Below, piece by piece: positions 43,456 through 52,342 of a stretch of DNA of 64,000 bases. This stretch comes from Kumtagia sp964244725 (lineage in GTDB: Bacteria > Pseudomonadota > Alphaproteobacteria > Rhizobiales > Rhizobiaceae), in NCBI GenBank assembly GCA_964244725.1, contig CAXTJQ010000001.1, forward strand, positions 310,001 to 374,000. The letters run 5' to 3'. The stretch's first letter is position 1. Each line of letters begins with the position of its first letter. The notes below the pieces were generated by a model that did not search any database, was not told the origin of the DNA, and saw only the letters and a program-made list of their open reading frames with translations. The translations under genes were made by a program, and so were the position numbers.

Positions 43456-44693
43456 GGGGTCTCTTGCCATTCCTGTTCGAAAAGCTTGCCGAGTTGCCGC
43501 ACGCTGGCATGATAGTCGAAATCTTCGCGGACCCTTTTTTCCGCCGCCGCGCCGAGCGTCCGGCGCAAGGCGGGGTCGATGATCGCATGCTCCAGCGCGC
43601 GCGCCAGCGGCGCGGGGTCCTCCGGTTCGACGAGCAGCCCGTTGACGCGGTCGGTGATCAGTTCGGGCACGCCCGAAATCTCCGTCGAGATGCAGGCGAG
43701 CCCTTGGCTGGATGCCTCGACGAGCACGTTGGGCAGGCCGTCGCGGTCGCCGTCCGGCGCGATCCGGCAGGCCAGCGCGAAGATGTCGGCGCGCCGGTAA
43801 TGAGCGAGCACGTCCGCCTGCGCCAGCGACCCCTTCCACGCGATGCGGTCGGCGATCCCGAGATGGTCGGCCAGGTCTCTCAGGACGGGTAATTGCTCGC
43901 CGCCGCCGATATGCTCGAAGCGCCAGTGGAGATGCGGCGGCAACAGCGCCAGCGCCTGCAGCAGGAGGTCGTACCCCTTCTTCTCGACGGCTCGCCCGAC
44001 GCTCAGGATCGTCACCGGGTTGCCCGGGTCCGAACCGTTGCCTCCCGAACGCGGACCCTCATGATGACCGAACCGATCGAGATCGAGCCCGTGATAGCTG
44101 AGATGGATCCGATCTGGATCGCCCGCCAGGTTCCGGAGATGGTCGTAGCCGGCATGGGTGCAGGTCACCACCCATCGCGCCCGGGCGAGCTTCTTTCGGA
44201 GGTCCCAGTCCGGCGAGGTCCAGATGTCCTTGGCGTGCGCCGAGCAGGTCCAGGCGATGCCTGTGATCTGGCTCGCATAGGATGCGACGGAGCCCGGCGT
44301 ATGGATGAAATGCGCGTGCAGCCAGGCCCCTCCGCGCGGCCATTCCGCCGACAGCACCAGCGCCTGGCCGAAACGCCGCGCGCGGTTGCGCGTCGGATCC
44401 CTGAGAATGTCGCGCAAGAAACGCGGCAGCGCGCGCCAGAAGCCCGGCCTCCAGCAGGTGAACAGCAGCGCCTTGGCCACGCGCATCGGTTCCTCGCGCA
44501 GATATTCCGGCAGATAATGAACGCGCGCCTTGATCTCGTCGTGGACCGGATGGCGCTTGGCCTCGGTCGGGCGGCGCATCGACATCAGCACGAGGTCGAA
44601 ACCGGCCTGTTCGAGGCCGAGCAGTTCCTGGGCGATGAAGGTTTCCGAAAGGCGCGGATAGCCCTTCAAAAGGACGACGGTCTTGCGGCGCAT
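43452..44693 (-). CDS. Glycosyltransferase family 4 (WcaL/colanic-acid type)
   Basis: The 413-residue protein starts with KTVVLLKGYPRLSETFIAQELLGLEQAG, characteristic of colanic-acid-type GT4 enzymes, and has GRAVEKKGYDLLLQAL and the donor-site VLVEASSQGLACISTEISGVPELI with the two conserved Glu. It lies 16 bp after the first GT gene and overlaps the third by 4 bp. It should transfer a hexose in polysaccharide assembly on the cytoplasmic side of the membrane. Confidence 0.88.
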   Translation of the reverse strand: MRRKTVVLLKGYPRLSETFIAQELLGLEQAGFDLVLMSMRRPTEAKRHPVHDEIKARVHYLPEYLREEPMRVAKALLFTCWRPGFWRALPRFLRDILRDPTRNRARRFGQALVLSAEWPRGGAWLHAHFIHTPGSVASYASQITGIAWTCSAHAKDIWTSPDWDLRKKLARARWVVTCTHAGYDHLRNLAGDPDRIHLSYHGLDLDRFGHHEGPRSGGNGSDPGNPVTILSVGRAVEKKGYDLLLQALALLPPHLHWRFEHIGGGEQLPVLRDLADHLGIADRIAWKGSLAQADVLAHYRRADIFALACRIAPDGDRDGLPNVLVEASSQGLACISTEISGVPELITDRVNGLLVEPEDPAPLARALEHAIIDPALRRTLGAAAEKRVREDFDYHASVRQLGKLFEQEWQETP

Positions 44694-44709
44694 GAGATGT
44701 GGTTGCCGG

Positions 44710-45918
44710 TCAGTTCTCGACGACCGACAGGCGCGGCGCCGGCCGCTGCTCCAGCCAGTCCTCGACGATGCGCGAGATGTTGGCGAGGCCTTCGAGCCGC
44801 AGGTCGGGTCGCGATTTCGAGGGCGGCGCGCGATCGGGCAAAGCTTTCAAGGCTTGCGCCAGGCGCATCGAATCCTCCGCCTCCTCCGGCAGCAGCATGT
44901 CGACGAGCCCGAGCGCCGAGGCGCGTTGCGCCCGGATCAGCTGTTCCTCGCGCGGCGCGACCCGCGGCACGATCAGCGCCGGCTTGTCGAAGGACAGGAT
45001 TTCGCAATAGGTGTTGTACCCACCCATCGCCACGACGGCGGTCGCGCCGGCGACGAGGTCCTCCATGCGATTGTCGAATTCCCGAATTTCGATGTACGGT
45101 ATCTTCGACCCCTTGCTGATGAGCCTGCGCCGCTTCTTTGCCGGCATGTAGGGGCCCAGTACGATCAGCGCCCGGTGCGTCAGCGTCGGATCGTCCTGGT
45201 AGGCGTGGATCACGTCGTGGATCAGTTCCGCCCCGTCGCCGCCGCCGCCGGTGGTGACCAGGATATAGTCGCCCTTCGGCTTGTGGTCCTGGCCGCCATC
45301 TTGCGACAGGCCGCGCTGCAGGAACCCGACGAAATTCATTTTGGCGCGAACCGGAGCCGGCACGTCGAGCCCGGTCAGCGGATCGTAGAATTCCGGGGGG
45401 CCGTAGACCCAGATCATGTCGTAGAACAGCCCGATCTTGCGCATCGTGTCGCGCCGGGTCCACTCGGCGTCGAGCAGATGCGGCGCGTCGAGCACCTCGC
45501 GCAGGCCGAGCACCAGCGTCGTGCCGCGCGTCTTCAAGTAGGCGAGCGTGTCCTCGACCTCGCCGCGCAGGCCCATTGGCTCCTTGTCGACGATGAAGAT
45601 GTCGGGCTGGAAGGTCTCGGCCGTGTGGCGGATGATCGATTGCCGCATCATCATCGTGTCCTGCAGGTCGATATGGCGCTCGAGCGACGTATACTCCCCG
45701 TTGCGCAGCTTTATGACGCTGGGGATCTTCACGAAATCGACGCGCGCCTTGTAGTCGAACGCGCCGGCGATCTGCGCGCCCGACACGATCAGCACGTTGA
45801 GCCCGCGAAAATCCTCGACCAGCGAATGCGCGATCGTCCGGCATCGTCGCAGATGCCCGAGGCCGAACGTGTCGTGGCTGTACATCAGGATTCGCGCGTG
45901 TTCGAAGCGGCGCATCAT
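44710..45918 (-). CDS. MurG/GT28-like glycosyltransferase, first gene of a three-GT operon
   Basis: The first of two adjacent ATG codons at 45918 has AAGGG 10 nt upstream and is preferred over a start further out. The 402-residue protein carries ILMYSHDTFGLGHLRRCR at the acceptor side and a VTTGGGGDGAELI loop plus the ATAVVAMGGYNTYCEILSF donor site. It is paralogous to the third gene of the operon. No signal peptide or membrane helix is seen. The set points to synthesis of a defined oligosaccharide. Confidence 0.83.
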   Translation of the reverse strand: MMRRFEHARILMYSHDTFGLGHLRRCRTIAHSLVEDFRGLNVLIVSGAQIAGAFDYKARVDFVKIPSVIKLRNGEYTSLERHIDLQDTMMMRQSIIRHTAETFQPDIFIVDKEPMGLRGEVEDTLAYLKTRGTTLVLGLREVLDAPHLLDAEWTRRDTMRKIGLFYDMIWVYGPPEFYDPLTGLDVPAPVRAKMNFVGFLQRGLSQDGGQDHKPKGDYILVTTGGGGDGAELIHDVIHAYQDDPTLTHRALIVLGPYMPAKKRRRLISKGSKIPYIEIREFDNRMEDLVAGATAVVAMGGYNTYCEILSFDKPALIVPRVAPREEQLIRAQRASALGLVDMLLPEEAEDSMRLAQALKALPDRAPPSKSRPDLRLEGLANISRIVEDWLEQRPAPRLSVVEN

Positions 45919-46156
45919 GCAAGCAGTACCCTTGTCGCCCTGCGGCGTTCGCTCCAAAACGCGCCGCACCCTATACGCCGACGTGTCTGCGGTCTACGTT
46001 TTCGTCGCCGTGGCGTTCCGCGCTCGGCAACCCGCAACCAGTCGTGGAAAGTCGGACCGCATTGGATTGCCGCGCCGGTCCATATCGCCTACCGTTTTCG
46101 GAACGATGTTAACGGGATAAAGCAATCCTGGCGCAATCAAACCAGAGGGTCGATCA
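45919..46156. promoter_or_regulatory. Divergent intergenic region between the GT operon and the BMP transporter
   Basis: Two operons leave this 238-bp region in opposite directions. The part next to the BMP gene (about 46,100-46,150) is AT-richer, as expected for a promoter, but I could not fix a -35/-10 pair or an operator. Confidence 0.3.
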
Positions 46157-47194
46157 ATGTCGAACGAAAATACCACGCCGTACCGCCAGAAGGTCTCGCG
46201 CCGAACGGTGCTGAAGGTTGCAGGTTCCACCGCCACGCTGATCGGTTTGTCGGGGTTCCCCTCCCGGCTGTTTGCGCAATCGGCGATCAAGGTGGCGGCG
46301 ATCTACACCGTGCCGGTCGAGCAGCAATGGGTGAGCCGCATCCACAAGGCCGCTGCCGCGGCCAAGGAGCGCGGTGACATTGACTATGTTTATTCCGAAA
46401 ACACGGCGAACGGCGACTATGAGCGCGTCATGCGCGAATATTGCGAGGCCGGCAACAAGCTGATTCTGGGCGAGGTCTTCGGCGTCGAGGACGCGGCGCG
46501 GTCGGTCGCCAAGGACTATCCCGACGTAGCCTTCCTGATGGGCTCGAGCTTTAAGCCGGATGCGGCGCTGCCCAACTTCTCGACATTCGACAACTACATC
46601 CAGGACGCGTCCTACCTCAGCGGCATCATCGCCGGCGCGATGACGAAGTCGAAGAACATCGGCATGGTCGGCGGCTTCCCGATTCCGGAGGTCAATCGCC
46701 TGATGCACGCCTTCATGGCCGGTGTGAAGGAGACAGCGCCCGACGCGAAATTCCAGGTCGCCTTCATCGGTTCGTGGTTCGACCCGCCGAAAGCCAAGGA
46801 GACGGCCTTCGCCCAGATCGACGCTGGCGTGGACGTGCTCTATGCGGAGCGCTTCGGCGTCTCGGACGCGGCCAAGGAAAAGGGCGTGCTTTCGATCGGC
46901 AACGTCATCGACACGCAGGCCGACTACCCCGATACGGTCGTCGCTTCCGCGCTCTGGCATTTCGAGCCGACGCTCGACAAGGCGATCGCCGAGATCAAGG
47001 CGGGCAGCTTCAAGGCTGCCGACTACGGCATCTATTCGTCGATGAAGGAAGGCGGCTGCTCGCTGGCGCCGCTCGGCGCGTTCGACGCCAAGGTGCCCGC
47101 GGAGGTCAAGAAGCTCGTCGCCGACAAGCAGGCCTCCATCAAGGATGGCTCGATGACCGTCGCCATCAACGACGAGGAACCGAAATCGATGTAG
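46157..47194 (+). CDS. BMP-family ABC transporter binding protein
   Basis: The 345-residue protein has a twin-arginine-type signal (SRRTVLKVAGSTATLIGL) and the BMP/PnrA pattern: IKVAAIYTVPVEQQWVS, VAFLMGSSFKPD, SYLSGIIAGAMTKSKNIGMVGG and ADYPDTVVASALW. BMP proteins deliver nucleosides and related ring compounds. The following ATPase, two permeases and a cytosine-deaminase-like enzyme support a nucleobase-like or nucleoside-like ligand. It is the first gene of the operon. Confidence 0.92.
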   Translation: MSNENTTPYRQKVSRRTVLKVAGSTATLIGLSGFPSRLFAQSAIKVAAIYTVPVEQQWVSRIHKAAAAAKERGDIDYVYSENTANGDYERVMREYCEAGNKLILGEVFGVEDAARSVAKDYPDVAFLMGSSFKPDAALPNFSTFDNYIQDASYLSGIIAGAMTKSKNIGMVGGFPIPEVNRLMHAFMAGVKETAPDAKFQVAFIGSWFDPPKAKETAFAQIDAGVDVLYAERFGVSDAAKEKGVLSIGNVIDTQADYPDTVVASALWHFEPTLDKAIAEIKAGSFKAADYGIYSSMKEGGCSLAPLGAFDAKVPAEVKKLVADKQASIKDGSMTVAINDEEPKSM

Positions 47195-47202
47195 GAGGCG
47201 AT

Positions 47203-47238
47203 CCCTCCCCCTCTGGGGAGGGTGGCGGCGAAGCCGCC
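47203..47238. repeat. Palindromic intergenic repeat, two hairpins
   Basis: Directly after the BMP gene is a perfect 8-bp stem (CCCTCCCC, loop CTCT, GGGGAGGG) followed by a perfect 6-bp stem (GGCGGC, loop GAA, GCCGCC). The same style of stems recurs between the two permease genes downstream. These look like dispersed palindromic elements of the kind known in rhizobial genomes. One in-frame GTG of the next gene lies inside the element. Confidence 0.6.
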
Positions 47239-48865
47239 GGGGCCGCCCGCGGCCAATTGCCGACCTCAGAATCAAGGATGTCGAGCCCTGCCGCAAAGAC
47301 TCCACCCCCGGTCTGCGACCGGACCCTTCACCGACGGGGGAGGGGAATCCCCTCCCGTCCTCCGCCTCTCCGGCATCACCAAACGCTTCGGCGCACTGAC
47401 GGCCAACGACGCTGTTTCCTTCCATCTCGCCCAAGGCGAGGTCGTCGCCCTGCTGGGTGAGAACGGCGCCGGCAAGACGACGCTGATGAACATCCTGTTC
47501 GGCCATTACGTCGCCGACGCGGGCGGCATCGAGGCGTTCGGCAAGCGCCTGCCGCCCGGCGACCCGCGCGCCGCGCTCGATGCCGGCATCGGCATGGTGC
47601 ACCAGCATTTCACCCTGGCCGAGAACATGACGGTGCTCGACAACATCGCGCTAGGCACGCAAAGTCTTTGGCGGCCGCGCTTCGATCGTGCGGGAGCGAG
47701 AACCCGCATCGTGCGGCTCTGCGCGGATTTCGGGCTCGACGTCCGCCCCGACGCGATCGTCGCCGCGCTCTCGGTCGGCGAGCGCCAGCGGGTCGAGATT
47801 CTCAAGGCGCTCTACCGCGAGGCGCGAATCCTGATCCTCGACGAGCCGACGGCGGTGTTGACGCCTGTCGAGGCCGACGCGCTGTTCAAAACCCTGAAGC
47901 TGCTCGTCGGACAGGGGCTCTCCATCATCTTCATCTCGCACAAGCTGCATGAGGTCATGGCCGCGAGCGACCGGGTCGTCGTGCTCAAGGGCGGCAAGAT
48001 CGCCGGCGAGCGCCTGACCGGTGAAACCACCCGCGCCGAACTCGCGGCGCTGATGGTCGGCCAGGATATCGCCGCGCCGTCTATCGTCGAGCGGGCGTTC
48101 GGCGGTCGGGTCCTCGTGCTGGAAGACATCGCCACCGCCGGCCGGTCGCCCGGCGCGTCCCTTGAGGAGGCGTCGCTCACCCTGAAGGCCGGCGAGATAC
48201 TGGGCCTTGCCGGGGTTTCGGGAAACGGCCAGGCCGCGCTCGCCGCGTTGATCGCGGGAACCGAGGCGCCGGTCTCGGGCACGATCCGGCTGTTTGGCGA
48301 GGAGCGCAAACCGTGGAGTGCGCGCGAGGGCCTCGACCTCGGCATCGCGCGCATCCCCGAGGATCGGCATGCGGTCGGCACCATCGGCGACATGAGCGTC
48401 ACGGAGAACGTCATATTGGAACGCTACTGGTCGCCGCGTTTTAGCTGGCGGGGGTTCCTCAAGCAGAGCGCGGCGCGCGCTTTCGCTGAACGCCTGATCG
48501 CCGACTACGACGTCAAATGCCCGTCGCCCGAGACCCGCATCCGGCTGTTGTCCGGCGGGAACATGCAGAAGCTGATCCTGGGCCGAGCGCTCGATCCCTC
48601 GCCGAGGATCATCCTGGCGAACCAGCCGACGCGCGGACTCGATATCGGCGCGGTCGCCTACGTCCATGGCCGGCTGGTCGCCGCGCGCGATCGGGGCGCC
48701 GCGGTTTTGTTGATTTCCGAAGACCTCGAAGAAATTCTTGCACTGGCCGATCGCGTCGCGGTGATCTCCAAGGGCCGCATTTCGACACCGTCGAAGCGCG
48801 GCGAACGCACGATCCAGGATCTGGGCGCGCTGATGGCCGGGCAGGGCGAGGGCCTGGCCGCGTGA
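47222..48865 (+). CDS. BMP-type (nucleoside) ABC transporter double ATPase
   Basis: Recognisable homology begins around 47355 (VLRLSGITKRFGALTAN). The first domain has GENGAGKTTL, the SVGERQR signature and LILDEPTAVLTP. The second has a degenerate P-loop (GVSGNGQAALA), as is normal for this family, with LSGGNMQKLILGRAL. The only in-frame start I find upstream is a GTG at 47222 inside the palindromic repeat, giving 547 residues with about 45 foreign-looking N-terminal residues. The true start is uncertain, and the original one may have been lost to the repeat. Confidence 0.85.
   Translation: MAAKPPGPPAANCRPQNQGCRALPQRLHPRSATGPFTDGGGESPPVLRLSGITKRFGALTANDAVSFHLAQGEVVALLGENGAGKTTLMNILFGHYVADAGGIEAFGKRLPPGDPRAALDAGIGMVHQHFTLAENMTVLDNIALGTQSLWRPRFDRAGARTRIVRLCADFGLDVRPDAIVAALSVGERQRVEILKALYREARILILDEPTAVLTPVEADALFKTLKLLVGQGLSIIFISHKLHEVMAASDRVVVLKGGKIAGERLTGETTRAELAALMVGQDIAAPSIVERAFGGRVLVLEDIATAGRSPGASLEEASLTLKAGEILGLAGVSGNGQAALAALIAGTEAPVSGTIRLFGEERKPWSAREGLDLGIARIPEDRHAVGTIGDMSVTENVILERYWSPRFSWRGFLKQSAARAFAERLIADYDVKCPSPETRIRLLSGGNMQKLILGRALDPSPRIILANQPTRGLDIGAVAYVHGRLVAARDRGAAVLLISEDLEEILALADRVAVISKGRISTPSKRGERTIQDLGALMAGQGEGLAA
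47333..47359. repeat. Palindrome at the start of the BMP ATPase gene
   Basis: GGGAGGGGA and TCCCCTCCC are perfect inverted copies around a single central A, with GAC and GTC flanks extending the symmetry. It marks the right-hand end of the repeat-like stretch that begins after the BMP gene, and abuts the first conserved ATPase codons. Confidence 0.55.
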
Positions 48866-48910
48866 AGGGGCCGTTGCTCTCGCCGCCTCGCCCCGCGCCG
48901 GGATCCGCCC

Positions 48911-49960
48911 ATGCGCCTTGAAGCCAAGCCCGCGCCGTCGCGCTTTGTGTCGGTCGGCTATCCGCTGGGCGCGATCGCCGCGACCGTGGCGGTCGCCTCC
49001 CTGCTGGTGCTGGCGGCGGGCGCTTCGCCGCTATACGTCTTCGCGCTGGTCGTGCGCGGCGCCGCGGGCTCGCAATTCGCCGCGCTCGAGACGTTGACGC
49101 GGGCGACGCCGCTGATCTTCACCGGCCTCGCGGTGGCGGTCGCTTTCCGCGCGAGACTGTGGAATATCGGCGCGGAAGCGCAGCTCTACGCGGGCGCCGT
49201 CCTCACCGTCGCGCTCGGCGCGGGTGCGCTGCCATGGCCGCCGATCCTGCTCCTTCCGGTCATCGCGCTCGCCGCAGCGCTTGCCGGTTCGCTTCTGCTT
49301 CTCGGCCCGGCCTTTCTGAAGACGCGCTTCGGCGTCGACGAGGTGGTGACGACTCTGCTGCTGAATTTCATCGTGCTGCTGTTCGTCTCGATGCTGCTCG
49401 AAGGCGTGTTGAAGGACCCGACTGGACTAGGCTGGCCGCAATCGCGCAAGGTGATCGCGGCCGCGCAATTGCCGCGCATTCTTCCCGGAAAGCGCCTGCA
49501 CTACGGGTTCGCGCTCGCTTTGGTCTCGGCGGCGGTCGTCTGGGTGGTCATGAAGAAGACGACGCTCGGCTACGAGATGCGGGCCGTCGGCCACAATCCG
49601 GCTGCCGCACGCTTCGCCGGCATTCCAGTCGACCGCGTGCTCGCCAGGACCGCGCTGCTCTCGGGCGGGCTGGCGGCGTTGGCGGGCTTCTCCGAAGTGT
49701 CGGGACTGAAAGGCAACCTCACGCTCGACCTCTCGCCCGGCTACGGCTATTCCGGCATCGTCGTCGCGATGCTCGCCATGCTCGATCCTCTTGGCGTGGT
49801 CGTCGCGGCGATCTTCGTCGCGGGCATCTTCGTCGGGGCGGACGCGATGAGCCGCGCGGCCCGCGTGCCGAGCTACATCGCCGACGTGATGGTCGCGACG
49901 GCGCTGCTGACCATGGTCGTGGCGATGCTGCTGTCGCGCTACAGGGTGAGATGGCGGTGA
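48911..49960 (+). CDS. BMP-type ABC transporter permease 1
   Basis: The 349-residue protein has about eight to ten hydrophobic helices and the family motifs FRARLWNIGAEAQLYAG and KKTTLGYEMRAVGHNPAAARFAGI, which contact the ATPase. A second conserved part is KGNLTLDLSPGYGYSGIVVAML. It forms the channel with the second permease and starts 45 bp after the ATPase gene. Confidence 0.92.
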   Translation: MRLEAKPAPSRFVSVGYPLGAIAATVAVASLLVLAAGASPLYVFALVVRGAAGSQFAALETLTRATPLIFTGLAVAVAFRARLWNIGAEAQLYAGAVLTVALGAGALPWPPILLLPVIALAAALAGSLLLLGPAFLKTRFGVDEVVTTLLLNFIVLLFVSMLLEGVLKDPTGLGWPQSRKVIAAAQLPRILPGKRLHYGFALALVSAAVVWVVMKKTTLGYEMRAVGHNPAAARFAGIPVDRVLARTALLSGGLAALAGFSEVSGLKGNLTLDLSPGYGYSGIVVAMLAMLDPLGVVVAAIFVAGIFVGADAMSRAARVPSYIADVMVATALLTMVVAMLLSRYRVRWR

Positions 49961-49971
49961 TGGCCGCATGT

Positions 49972-50096
49972 CCACCCCCTCCACCACGCTTCGCGTGGTC
50001 ACCCTCCCCCGTAGACGGGCGAGGATCAGCGGCGACGTTTGATCCTCCCCTGAGGAGCGGGGGAGGGGGACCGCCGAAGGCGGTGGAGGGGGCGGA
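49972..50096. repeat. Inverted-repeat-bounded intergenic element between the two permease genes
   Basis: The ends are inverted copies (CCCCCTCCACC at 49975-49985 and GGTGGAGGGGG at 50082-50092). Inside are a perfect 7-bp stem with TTC loop (49983-49999), a Gly-codon-rich GC stretch and a perfect 6-bp stem with GAA loop (50070-50084). It codes for nothing convincing. The size of about 120 bp and the mosaic of stems fit a small dispersed palindromic element. It resembles the repeat at 47203 and was probably inserted into the operon. Confidence 0.6.
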
Positions 50097-50126
50097 CCGA
50101 AGGCTTGTCGTCGAGGTGGCGTCGTG

Positions 50127-51068
50127 ATGGAAGCCCTCGACATCCTGCTCACGGCGTCCTTCTGGGCTGCGGCGATCCGCATCGCCTCGCCGCTGGTCTT
50201 CGCCACCATGGGCGAACTGATCTGCGAACGCGCCGGCGTGCTCAATCTCGGCATCGAGGGCATCATGACGGTCGGCGCCTTCGCCGGCTGGTTCACCGTC
50301 TATTCGGGTGGAAGCTTGTGGACCGGCGTATTGGTAGCCGCCGTCGCCGGCGGCCTGTTTGGATTGCTGCAAGGCCTGCTCGCCGTGCCGCTGGGCTTGT
50401 CGCAGCATGTCGTCGGCATCGGCATCACGCTGCTCGCCACCAGCCTGACCTCCTTCGTCTACCGCCTGGCCTTGCCCAAGGTCACGTCGCCGCCCAAGAT
50501 CGAGCCCTTCGCGCCGCTTTCCGTTCCCGGCTTGTCGGACATCCCGGTTCTCGGGCCGGCGCTGTTCGGCCAGACGCCGCTGACCTATCTGGCATTTTTC
50601 AGCGTCGCGCTCGTCGCCTGGGTGCTCTATCGTACGCCGCTGGGGCTGGCTGTCCGCGCCGCCGGCGAAAACCCGTCCGCCGTAGAGGCGCAGGGCATTT
50701 CCGTAAGCGGCATCCGGGTCGGCGCCGTGGTCGTCGGCAGCGCGTTGATGGCGGTGGGCGGCGCTTTCCTGACCATGTCGGCGTTCAACTCGTTTTTCTT
50801 CGGCATGATCAACGGCCGCGGCTGGATTTGCATCGCGCTCGTCGTCTTCGGCTCGTGGCGGCCGGGCAAGGCGCTGCTCGGCGCGATCCTGTTCGCCGCC
50901 TTCGACGCCTATCAGGTGCGCCTGCAGCAGGTGACCGGGGGGGTCGTGCCGTACCAACTGTTCCTGATGATGCCGTATGTGCTGTCGATTTTGGCGCTGG
51001 TGCTTGTCGCACGCCGCGCTGCCTACCCGAAGGCGTTGATGATCCCTTACCAGAAAGGCGAACGATGA
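50127..51068 (+). CDS. BMP-type ABC transporter permease 2
   Basis: The ATG at 50127 is chosen; an adjacent in-frame GTG is 3 bp upstream. The 313-residue protein has about eight helices and the motifs CERAGVLNLGIEGIM and RTPLGLAVRAAGENPSAVEAQGI, typical of the shorter permease in BMP importers. It is separated from the first permease by the palindromic element and overlaps the amidohydrolase start by 4 bp. Confidence 0.92.
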   Translation: MEALDILLTASFWAAAIRIASPLVFATMGELICERAGVLNLGIEGIMTVGAFAGWFTVYSGGSLWTGVLVAAVAGGLFGLLQGLLAVPLGLSQHVVGIGITLLATSLTSFVYRLALPKVTSPPKIEPFAPLSVPGLSDIPVLGPALFGQTPLTYLAFFSVALVAWVLYRTPLGLAVRAAGENPSAVEAQGISVSGIRVGAVVVGSALMAVGGAFLTMSAFNSFFFGMINGRGWICIALVVFGSWRPGKALLGAILFAAFDAYQVRLQQVTGGVVPYQLFLMMPYVLSILALVLVARRAAYPKALMIPYQKGER

Positions 51069-52342
51069 GCTTCGATCTGATCGTCAAAGGCGGCGTCCTG
51101 CCAAACGGCCGCGTCGCCGATATCGGCATTCGCGGCGAGTTCATCGCCGCGATCGAGCCTTCGATTCAGGCCGACGCCGGACGCATCGTCGATGCGACCG
51201 GCGATCTCGTGTCGCCGCCTTTCGTCGACCCGCATTTCCACATGGACGCGACGCTTTCCTACGGCATCCCGCGCATCAATGCCTTCGGCACGCTGCTGGA
51301 GGGGATCGGTCTGTGGGGCGAACTGAAGCCGATCCTGACGCATGAAGCGGTCAAGAGCCGCGCGCTGAAATATTGCGACTGGGCGGTGTCGACGGGCCTG
51401 CTCGCGATTCGCACCCATGTCGACACCTGCGACGACCGTCTGCTTGCTGTCGAGGCTCTGCTCGAAGTCAAAAAAGAAGTCGCGCCGTACATCGACCTGC
51501 AACTGGTTGCTTTTCCGCAGGACGGGTTCTACCGCGGCCCGACGGCGCGAGAAAACACCATCCGCGCTCTCGATCTCGGCGTCGACGTGGTCGGCGGAAT
51601 CCCGCATTTCGAGCGCACCATGGCCGACGGCGCGCGCTCGGTGACCGAACTCTGCGAGATCGCGGCAAAGCGCGGATTGATGGTCGACATGCATTGCGAC
51701 GAGACCGACGACCCGCTGTCGCGCCATATCGAGCAACTCGCCTGCGAGGCGCAGCGCCTGGGATTGCAGGGCCGGGTGGCCGGCTCTCATCTCACCTCGA
51801 TGCATTCGATGGACAACTATTATGTCTCGAAGCTTCTGCCGCTGATCGCCGAAGCCGGCGTGTCGGCGATCCCCAACCCATTGATCAACATCACAATCCA
51901 GGGCCGTCACGACACCTATCCGAAGCGCCGCGGCATGACGCGCGTGCCGGAGATGATCGAGGCCGGCATCCGCGTCGGCTTCGGCCAGGATTGCGTCCTC
52001 GATCCCTGGTATCCATTGGGCGCCGCCGACATGCTCGACGTGGCGTTCATGGGACTGCATGTCGCGCAGATGACCAGCCCCGCCGCAATGGCGCATTGCT
52101 TTGACATGGTCACCTCGGTCAACGCCGCGATCATGGGGCTCGACCATCTCGGCCTCGACATCGGCAAGCGCGCGAGCCTCGTCGTGCTCGATGCCGGCTC
52201 GCCGGTCGAGGCGCTGCGGTTGCGGGCCGACCGGCTCTGCGTGGTGTCTCGCGGTAAGGTCGTGGCCGAAAAGCCGAAGCAGCCGATGCGATTATCGGTC
52301 TCGGGCAGGCCCGCGCTCATCGACAGGCGGCATGAGATTTGA
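51065..52342 (+). CDS. Cytosine-deaminase-like amidohydrolase
   Basis: The 425-residue protein has the full metal and catalytic set of the CodA-type amidohydrolases: His57-Phe-His59 in VDPHFHMDATL, MHCDETDD with the metal His and catalytic Glu, AGSHLTSM, and FGQDCVLDPWYPLG with the late Asp. It deaminates or opens an amino-substituted ring in the cytoplasm. It is coupled to the nucleoside-type importer by a 4-bp overlap, so the imported compound is its likely substrate. Cytosine, isocytosine, a triazine or a pterin are all possible. Confidence 0.88.
   Translation: MSFDLIVKGGVLPNGRVADIGIRGEFIAAIEPSIQADAGRIVDATGDLVSPPFVDPHFHMDATLSYGIPRINAFGTLLEGIGLWGELKPILTHEAVKSRALKYCDWAVSTGLLAIRTHVDTCDDRLLAVEALLEVKKEVAPYIDLQLVAFPQDGFYRGPTARENTIRALDLGVDVVGGIPHFERTMADGARSVTELCEIAAKRGLMVDMHCDETDDPLSRHIEQLACEAQRLGLQGRVAGSHLTSMHSMDNYYVSKLLPLIAEAGVSAIPNPLINITIQGRHDTYPKRRGMTRVPEMIEAGIRVGFGQDCVLDPWYPLGAADMLDVAFMGLHVAQMTSPAAMAHCFDMVTSVNAAIMGLDHLGLDIGKRASLVVLDAGSPVEALRLRADRLCVVSRGKVVAEKPKQPMRLSVSGRPALIDRRHEI

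Noticed and set aside
47203..50096. Palindromic repeats as a CRISPR array or transcription terminators
   Set aside because: There are no regularly spaced identical repeats with unique spacers, and no T-tracts follow the stems within an evidently continuous operon.
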